From the NCBI GenBank assembly GCA_001701075.1, contig DAAK01000004.1, positions 1-20,192 on the forward strand: 20,192 nucleotides of DNA, in the 5' to 3' direction. Below, piece after piece: positions 15,273-20,192 of the stretch (the first letter of the stretch is position 1; each line of letters begins with the position of its first letter). This DNA is from Bacteroidales bacterium GP3. GTDB taxonomy: Bacteria; Bacteroidota; Bacteroidia; Bacteroidales; Muribaculaceae. The notes beneath the pieces were generated by a model that was not told the origin of the DNA, did not search any database, and saw only the letters and a program-made list of their open reading frames with translations. Both the position numbers and the translations under genes were made by a program.

Positions 15273-16193
15273 ATGAAGGCAAAGAGTATACTGAAATATA
15301 TGTTGGCATCTGCTGCCATGATGGTTGCATCCTGGGCTTCTGCTCAGGAACTTAATTGCACGGTGGAAGTAAATGCCCAGAAAATCGAAGGTGGTTCAAA
15401 GTCCGTGTTCCAGACTCTCCAGGAGTCTATTTCGGAATATATGAATGAGACTCGATTTTCTAACGCGACTTTCTCTAACAACGAGAAAATCGACTGCCGA
15501 CTCTATCTCACTGTCAGCGAATATAACGACGACCGCATTACGGGTGATCTCCAGATTCAGCTCTCGCGTCCGGTCTATAACTCAACATATACTACTACTC
15601 TTTTCAATTTTAAAGACAATAAGGTCAGTTTTGAATATAGGGAAGGCGAGCCATTGATCTTCAATGCGACGACCATCGACAATAACCTGACGGCAATCCT
15701 CAATTACTACGCCTATCTGTTTCTCGCTCTCGATTTCGACAGTTTCTCGCCGATGGGAGGAGAGCCTTTTTATGAAAGGGCTGCTACAATATTGCAAGCT
15801 GCCCAAAGTCTTGGCGAAACAGGATGGAAAGCATTCGAGGATCCCAAAAACAGAAGTGGTGTCTTGACTTCATTCACTTCCCCTTCTACATCTTCCTACC
15901 GTCAGATGCTTTATGACTATCATCGCAAGGGTCTTGATGAAATGGTCACTTCCCCCGACAAGGGACGGGCTTCTATAACTTCTTCTCTCAGCGCAATTGA
16001 GAATGTTTATAAGGCAGATCCCATGTCGGCTGCCCTGTCTATATTCAGGGATTCAAAACTTGATGAACTTGTCAATGTCTATTCAAAGGCTCCCCAGACA
16101 GAAAGGGAACTCGTCTACAAATTGTTGCAGCCTATCTACCCTTCAGAAAATGAGCGCCTGAATAAAATCAGGAAAGGCGATGAAAATAACTAA
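15273..16193 (+). CDS. DUF4835 secreted protein of unknown function
   Basis: This is a 306-residue exported protein. It has a signal peptide of about 24 residues (M-K-A-K start, hydrophobic core, A-S-A cleavage before Q25). The mature part begins E-L-N-C-T-V and contains V-F-x-x-L-Q-E-S-I-S-E-Y-M-N near residue 50 and a conserved L-N-Y-Y-A-Y-L-F-L-A-L-D-F-D-S-F-S-P-x-G-G segment at about 145-165. These features and its place between coaBC and recN fit the Bacteroidota family DUF4835. No catalytic motif or membrane anchor is visible. The location is presumably periplasmic or outer-membrane-associated. The gap to coaBC is 16 bases and to recN 21 bases, so it is part of the same transcription unit. 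Confidence 0.85.
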   Translation: MKAKSILKYMLASAAMMVASWASAQELNCTVEVNAQKIEGGSKSVFQTLQESISEYMNETRFSNATFSNNEKIDCRLYLTVSEYNDDRITGDLQIQLSRPVYNSTYTTTLFNFKDNKVSFEYREGEPLIFNATTIDNNLTAILNYYAYLFLALDFDSFSPMGGEPFYERAATILQAAQSLGETGWKAFEDPKNRSGVLTSFTSPSTSSYRQMLYDYHRKGLDEMVTSPDKGRASITSSLSAIENVYKADPMSAALSIFRDSKLDELVNVYSKAPQTERELVYKLLQPIYPSENERLNKIRKGDENN

Positions 16194-16214
16194 TACAAGC
16201 ATAGGATATCTCTT

Positions 16215-17888
16215 ATGATCAGGCAACTCTCAATCTACAATTATGCACTCATCGACAGAGTGGAACTTACTCTCAATGAAGGATTGACAATCCTCACTGG
16301 AGAGACAGGTGCTGGAAAATCTGTCATGATGGGAGCAATCTCTCTGCTTATGGGTGAACGTGCCGACAGCAAGGTGCTTGCCAACCGCGACGGCAAAGCT
16401 GTAATAGAGGGTGTGTTTGATGCCGTGGCCCCAAATCTTAAGGATATTTTCGAGGCGAATGATCTTGACTGGAACGACGGGCAAATCATCGTGCGCCGTG
16501 AGATTGCTTCAAATGGCAGAAGCCGGGCTTTCATCAATGATACTCCGGTGACCCTCCCTCTGCTTACAGAAGTGGCTGGAGGATTGGTGGATATTCATTC
16601 CCAACATTCCAACCGGCTCCTTTCCAGACCTGAATATCAACTTAGTATAATCGACTCAATTGCCGATAATGCTGAAATTCTTGCCGACTATAAGAGGGAT
16701 TTCTCAAAATTTGTCGGTTTGAGAAATAAAATCAAACGCATTCGCGAATCTATGCAAAAGAATCGCGAAAACAGGGAGTTGAGGGTGTTCCAACTTGAAC
16801 AGCTATCAAAAATCAATCCCAAGAAAGGTGAATTGGAGGAGGTGGAGAAAACTTTCGATATCCTCTCTGATGCCGACGATTTGAGAAATCGCATCAATCA
16901 GGCTTCCTACCTTATTTCCGCATCCGATACGTCTGCCCTTAACATGATTGGAGATGCCGGAAATGGAATTGATGGAATTGATTTCACTCTGTTTGAAGGA
17001 ATTGGAGATGCCTCACAACCAGGACTGATGGAACGGCTCAGGAATGTCTACATCGAGCTTAAGGATATTGGTGACACTCTTTCAAGAATTGCTTCCGGAA
17101 TAGAGTCAGATCCTGTACGCTTGGCGAAGGCCGATGCCCGTCTCAAGGAACTCTATGAGGCAGTGAAGCGGTTCAAGATGGCCGATTATGAAGGCCTTGT
17201 CAATTTTTATGATTCCCTCAAGAAAGATGATGCTGGGGGCTCCGAAAGATTAGAAGAGCTGAATGCTCTTGAATCTGAGGCAAGAAAGCTGGGTGACACC
17301 CTAAAGGAAAAGGCAGAGGTAATAAGCATATCAAGAGCTTCAGCGGCAAAAAGATTTGAGGAGATGCTTACCCTCGATGCCCGGCCGCTCGGACTTAAAA
17401 ATCTTCGCTTCAATGTGAATATTACAGTTGGAAAACTAACTCCAGAAGGAAAAGACAATGTGGAGTTTCTATGTTCATTCAACAAGAATCAGCCTCTTAT
17501 GCCTCTTTCGCAGACTGCTTCCGGAGGTGAAATGGCAAGACTTACACTTTGCATTAAGGCAATCACTGCTAATAAGCTGAAGTTGCCTACTGTCATTTTC
17601 GATGAGATAGATACAGGAGTTTCCGGAGAAATTGCCGACAAAATGGGGTCTATGATGGCCGATATTGCCTCTGATATGCAAGTGTTTGCCATTACCCATC
17701 TGCCACAAGTGGCAGTCAAAGGGCAATCACACCTTCTCGTCTATAAGCATGATGAAGGAGAGCGTACGGTGAGCCATGTAAAGGTTTTGGATAGCGATGA
17801 GCGCGTCAAGGAGATAGCAAGAATGCTGTCAGGAAAAGAAATTAATGAGGCTGCCCTTTCAAATGCTCGCGCATTATTAGAAGGATAA
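16215..17888 (+). CDS. recN: DNA repair protein RecN
   Basis: This is a 557-residue SMC-like ATPase acting in double-strand break repair. The N-terminal head has Walker A G-E-T-G-A-G-K-S (29-36) and the following M-G-A-I-S-L-L-M-G. A helical, charged middle of about residues 150-370 forms the short coiled-coil arms. The C-terminal head has the signature A-S-G-G-E-M-A-R (about 434-441), Walker B V-I-F-D-E-I-D-T-G-V-S-G and the switch histidine in I-T-H-L-P-Q-V-A. Length and order are normal. It lies 21 bases after the DUF4835 gene and 16 bases before rlmB. No damage-inducible operator was recognised. Confidence 0.97.
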   Translation: MIRQLSIYNYALIDRVELTLNEGLTILTGETGAGKSVMMGAISLLMGERADSKVLANRDGKAVIEGVFDAVAPNLKDIFEANDLDWNDGQIIVRREIASNGRSRAFINDTPVTLPLLTEVAGGLVDIHSQHSNRLLSRPEYQLSIIDSIADNAEILADYKRDFSKFVGLRNKIKRIRESMQKNRENRELRVFQLEQLSKINPKKGELEEVEKTFDILSDADDLRNRINQASYLISASDTSALNMIGDAGNGIDGIDFTLFEGIGDASQPGLMERLRNVYIELKDIGDTLSRIASGIESDPVRLAKADARLKELYEAVKRFKMADYEGLVNFYDSLKKDDAGGSERLEELNALESEARKLGDTLKEKAEVISISRASAAKRFEEMLTLDARPLGLKNLRFNVNITVGKLTPEGKDNVEFLCSFNKNQPLMPLSQTASGGEMARLTLCIKAITANKLKLPTVIFDEIDTGVSGEIADKMGSMMADIASDMQVFAITHLPQVAVKGQSHLLVYKHDEGERTVSHVKVLDSDERVKEIARMLSGKEINEAALSNARALLEG

Positions 17889-17904
17889 ACCAAAGAAAAC
17901 AAAA

Positions 17905-18645
17905 ATGGAAAAAAGCGACTATATATTTGGACTTAGAGCCATTATCGAGGCGATAGAAGCCGGAAAGGATATCGATAAGATTCTTGTCAAGACTGATTTC
18001 ACCGGTGACTTGGCAAGGGAACTTCTTGGCAAGGCAAAGGCTTATGGAATTTTAGTGAAAAGAGTTCCGCAGGAAAAGCTCAACCGAATCACAATGAAAA
18101 ATCATCAGGGAGCTATCGCTATTCTTGCCGCAGTTCCTTATCATAAGCTTGAAAATATCATTCCTTTGCTTTATGAAGAGGGAAAGAATCCTTTGATGGT
18201 AGTGCTTGATGGGGTTACGGATATTCGAAACTTCGGAGCAATCGCGCGCACTGCATGCTGTGCAGGAGCCGACGCAATAGTCATCCCATCCCACAATTCA
18301 GTGTCGATCACTGCAGATGCAATAAAGACTTCGGCCGGAGCTCTGTTCCACTTGCCGGTTTGTCGCGAGAAGAGCACTCTCGATGCAGTCAGACAGCTCA
18401 AGGAAAACGGATATAAGATTGTAGCCGCAACTGAAAAGGGGGCAAGAAATTATACCCAGACTGATTTTACAGTGCCTGTTGCAATAGTCATGGGTGCTGA
18501 AGAGACTGGCATATCAGAAGAAGTGCTCCGTGCTGCCGACGACCTCGCAGCCATTCCAATCATTGGCGAAATAAGTTCACTCAATGTCTCAGTCGCTGCC
18601 GGCATAATGATTTATGAAGCCATCAGGCAAAGAAACCCCAAATAA
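17905..18645 (+). CDS. rlmB: 23S rRNA 2'-O-methyltransferase, SpoU/TrmH family (RlmB type)
   Basis: This 246-residue SAM-dependent RNA 2'-O-ribose methyltransferase has an N-terminal substrate-binding domain (about 1-80, Y-I-F-G-L-R-A-I-I-E-A-I) similar to L30e. It is followed by the knotted SPOUT domain: motif 1 D-G-V-T-D-I-R-N-F-G-A-I-A-R-T-A with N109, motif 2 V-M-G-A-E-E-T-G-I-S from residue 195, and motif 3 I-P-I-x-G-x-I-S-S-L-N-V-S-V-A-A-G. The RlmB group methylates G2251 of 23S rRNA; the exact target here is inferred from domain layout. Its last codons (AAC CCC AAA TAA) already resemble the tandem repeat that begins at the stop codon, so the extreme C-terminus may have been altered by repeat growth. 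Confidence 0.9.
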   Translation: MEKSDYIFGLRAIIEAIEAGKDIDKILVKTDFTGDLARELLGKAKAYGILVKRVPQEKLNRITMKNHQGAIAILAAVPYHKLENIIPLLYEEGKNPLMVVLDGVTDIRNFGAIARTACCAGADAIVIPSHNSVSITADAIKTSAGALFHLPVCREKSTLDAVRQLKENGYKIVAATEKGARNYTQTDFTVPVAIVMGAEETGISEEVLRAADDLAAIPIIGEISSLNVSVAAGIMIYEAIRQRNPK

Positions 18646-18703
18646 CCCCAACCCCATAACCCCATAACCCTATAACCCTATAACCTTATAACCCCATAAC
18701 CCT
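18642..18703. repeat. Telomere-like 8-bp tandem repeat (ATAACCCY)
   Basis: Seven ATAACCCY-type units (at 18642, 18656, 18664, 18672, 18680, 18688 and 18696) are interrupted by one 6-base AACCCC (18650-18655). The last base is C or T, and the unit at 18680 is ATAACCTT. A further related block AACCCCAA (18634-18641) lies in the rlmB coding end. The minus strand carries repeated runs of three or four G separated by TTAT or TT, so it could form a G-quadruplex. Because 8 is not a multiple of 3, the TAA in each unit puts stops in all three plus-strand frames. Confidence 0.9.
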
Positions 18704-18705
18704 TA

Positions 18706-18723
18706 AGTTTCGCCTGCGAAACT
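18706..18723 (+). other. Perfect hairpin after the tandem repeat, possible rlmB-side terminator
   Basis: AGTTTCGC (18706-18713) and GCGAAACT (18716-18723) are exact reverse complements across 2 bases; in RNA the innermost pair would open to leave a tetraloop. An A-rich stretch follows, and a T-run comes only at 18736-18742. A classic intrinsic terminator is therefore not proven, though the position between rlmB and the nusB promoter suits an end of transcription. Confidence 0.5.
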
Positions 18724-18761
18724 AAAATTATCACCTTTTTTTCTATTTTTAATTCTTTCTT

Positions 18762-18793
18762 TTTGGATAATTCAAAGGAATATATTAACTTTG
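18762..18793 (+). promoter_or_regulatory. Promoter of nusB
   Basis: TTTG (18762-18765), a 20-base spacer and TAACTTTG (18786-18793) match the Bacteroidota consensus exactly. Transcription would start near 18800. The leader contains a small hairpin, CCAAC (18814-18818) with GTTGG (18825-18829), before the ATG at 18858. Confidence 0.85.
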
Positions 18794-18857
18794 TAGTTCA
18801 TTTGATACATATCCCAACTCGAGTGTTGGCATTTTAAGTATTATAAAGCAATCATTT

Positions 18858-20192
18858 ATGATCAATAGAGTACTTATAAGGATTAAAGTGGTGCAACTGC
18901 TTTATTCATATTTTCTTGTGCAAAGCAACTTTACTGTGCAGACTTCTCCGTCTGCGCCTACTAAAGAAAAGCGTTTTGCCTACACACTCTATCTCGACTA
19001 TTTATACCTGATGGTGAAAATAGCTGAATCTATCAATCAGCGAAGCAAAAATTCCCCTCTTTACGAAACCCGATTCATCCAGAGACTGCTTGGAGATAAT
19101 ATAATGAAGTCTGTCAGCAGCCGATATGCTATGGGGAATTTTCCACTTCTTCCTTGCATCGACGACCTTTGTGAACACATCAAGGATTCTGCCATCTACA
19201 AGAATTTCTTAAAGAATACTAAGGCTGATTCCAAGATATGGCCGGAAATATTCCGCCATTTCATCTCTGGAAATTCCCAGATTAGCATGATAGTGGAGAA
19301 ATATGAAAACTATTCTCTAAGAGGAGTCGATAGGGCCAAGGAGATGATAGCCGAGACTTTCACTGAATTTGCTTCAAGTCAAGATAATATTGCTGATGGT
19401 CTTGCGGATCTCAATGCAAGCATGGCTAAGGCTCGCGAGCTTTATTTCCGCCTGCTTATGCTTCCAATCGATATCACTTATCAAAGGGAGGTAGATCTTG
19501 ATGTGCGTCGTCATCGCTATCTAAAAAATGAGGAGGATATGAATCCTAACCCCAAGTTCATCGACAATGAACTTGTGAAACTTCTCAATGAAAATGAGGA
19601 TATTAAGGAATTCTCCCAAAAGAACAAGATATCATGGATTGAGCAAGATCGCGATCTCATCAGCCATCTTCTTAAGAAAATCGTAGAGTCTGATCTTTAT
19701 AGGGAATATCTGGAAGACCCTGTCAGCGATCTCCATGAAGACTGCGAGTTCTGGAAAAAGGTGATGCGCAATATCATTCTCAATGACTCGAAGTTCTTGG
19801 AAAGATTGGAGACTATGTCGGTATTCTGGAACGACGACCTCGAGATTATGGGAGAATTCGTCCTGAAGACATTCCGTAGATTTGAGGAAAAGGCTTCTAT
19901 CCCCGACTGCCCGATAGAGGATCCGGTGCTCCCTATGTATAAGGATAATGAAGACGCTAAGTTTGGCAAGGAGCTGTTTGAGGCCACTGTAAAGAAAAAT
20001 GCCATCTACAGAGGATATATCGACGAAGTCCTGAACAAGCAGCATTGGGAGTCTGATCGCCTCGCTTATATGGATGTCGTGATTATGGAGACAGCTCTCG
20101 CTGAGATCTTAAATTTCCCCAAGATTCCTATTCAGGCTTCCCTCAATGAATATATTGAGATAGCTAAAAGTTATTCTTCTGCCAAGAGCGGC
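18858..20192 (+). CDS. nusB: Transcription antitermination factor NusB, long form, partial
   Basis: 445 residues are visible and the gene runs off the window. The start M-I-N-R-V-L-I-R-I-K-V-V-Q-L-L-Y-S-Y is the first NusB helix. The C-terminal part has the NusB core: W397-E-S-D-R-L-A-Y-M-D-V-V-I-M-E-T-A-L-A-E-I-L, then I-P-I-x-A-S-L-N-E-Y-I-E-I-A-K-x-Y-S and the K-S-G that precedes the final helix. NusB binds boxA RNA with S10 in antitermination and rRNA synthesis. E. coli NusB is about 139 residues, and Bacteroides NusB, as I recall it, is about 310; this one will be near 470. The extra length is a helical region (about 20-188) resembling residues 189-345. Shared landmarks at offsets 167-171 are L104/L271, I108/I275, Y114/Y281, L118/L285, W128/W299, R133/R304, T167/T338, F168/F339 and F171/F342. 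Confidence 0.88.
   Translation, partial: MINRVLIRIKVVQLLYSYFLVQSNFTVQTSPSAPTKEKRFAYTLYLDYLYLMVKIAESINQRSKNSPLYETRFIQRLLGDNIMKSVSSRYAMGNFPLLPCIDDLCEHIKDSAIYKNFLKNTKADSKIWPEIFRHFISGNSQISMIVEKYENYSLRGVDRAKEMIAETFTEFASSQDNIADGLADLNASMAKARELYFRLLMLPIDITYQREVDLDVRRHRYLKNEEDMNPNPKFIDNELVKLLNENEDIKEFSQKNKISWIEQDRDLISHLLKKIVESDLYREYLEDPVSDLHEDCEFWKKVMRNIILNDSKFLERLETMSVFWNDDLEIMGEFVLKTFRRFEEKASIPDCPIEDPVLPMYKDNEDAKFGKELFEATVKKNAIYRGYIDEVLNKQHWESDRLAYMDVVIMETALAEILNFPKIPIQASLNEYIEIAKSYSSAKSG

Noticed and set aside
18642..18703. CRISPR-like array
   Set aside because: The units are 8 bases long and directly adjacent, with no spacers; no cas genes are nearby.
1..20192. tRNA, rRNA, insertion sequences, integrases or phage genes
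   Set aside because: None was recognised; every long frame on the supported strand is a chromosomal housekeeping, transport or envelope gene.

Overview
The window looks like a chromosomal segment of a Bacteroidales bacterium, most likely Muribaculaceae or a close relative (family-level placement is inference). The signs are five promoters of the Bacteroidota form TTTG-N20-TAnnTTTG, starts without clear Shine-Dalgarno sequences, a FeoA-FeoB fusion, a protein with a type IX secretion (type B) sorting domain, a DUF4835 protein between coaBC and recN, and a NusB with a long Bacteroidota-type N-terminal extension. No rRNA, tRNA, CRISPR array, insertion sequence or prophage is visible. No multi-gene defence or mobile system was found; this is mainly a housekeeping region with several interesting local details.

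Left part (1-3340, minus strand): an operon read right to left encodes an ABC ATPase, an ABC-2-type permease, a short YtrA-like GntR repressor and a beta-solenoid lipoprotein (DUF2807). Its promoter, at about 3203-3234, is followed by a quasi-palindrome (3179-3201) that is probably the GntR operator. A strong hairpin (80-121) closes the block.

Middle part (3345-10638, plus strand): a YfcE-type phosphoesterase, then feoAB (ferrous iron uptake) with its own promoter among repeated GAGTATT half-sites, a secreted type B T9SS cargo protein, and uvrA (nucleotide excision repair).

Ribosomal and replication part (10700-18645, plus strand): a perfect promoter and a structured leader precede rpsF-rpsR-rplI (S6, S18, L9), which ends in a strong intrinsic terminator. 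The -33 box of the dnaN promoter lies inside that terminator's T-tract. dnaN (sliding clamp) is followed by closely packed genes for a DEDDh exonuclease, CoaBC (coenzyme A synthesis), a DUF4835 secreted protein, RecN (recombinational repair) and RlmB (23S rRNA methylation). DNA repair and replication functions therefore cluster here: uvrA, dnaN, the exonuclease and recN.

Right end (18642-20192): a telomere-like 8-bp tandem repeat (ATAACCCY) starts at the rlmB stop codon and is followed by a hairpin and a perfect promoter. nusB then runs off the window. Its 445 visible residues are far longer than typical NusB and appear to contain a tandem duplication of the helical N-terminal module.
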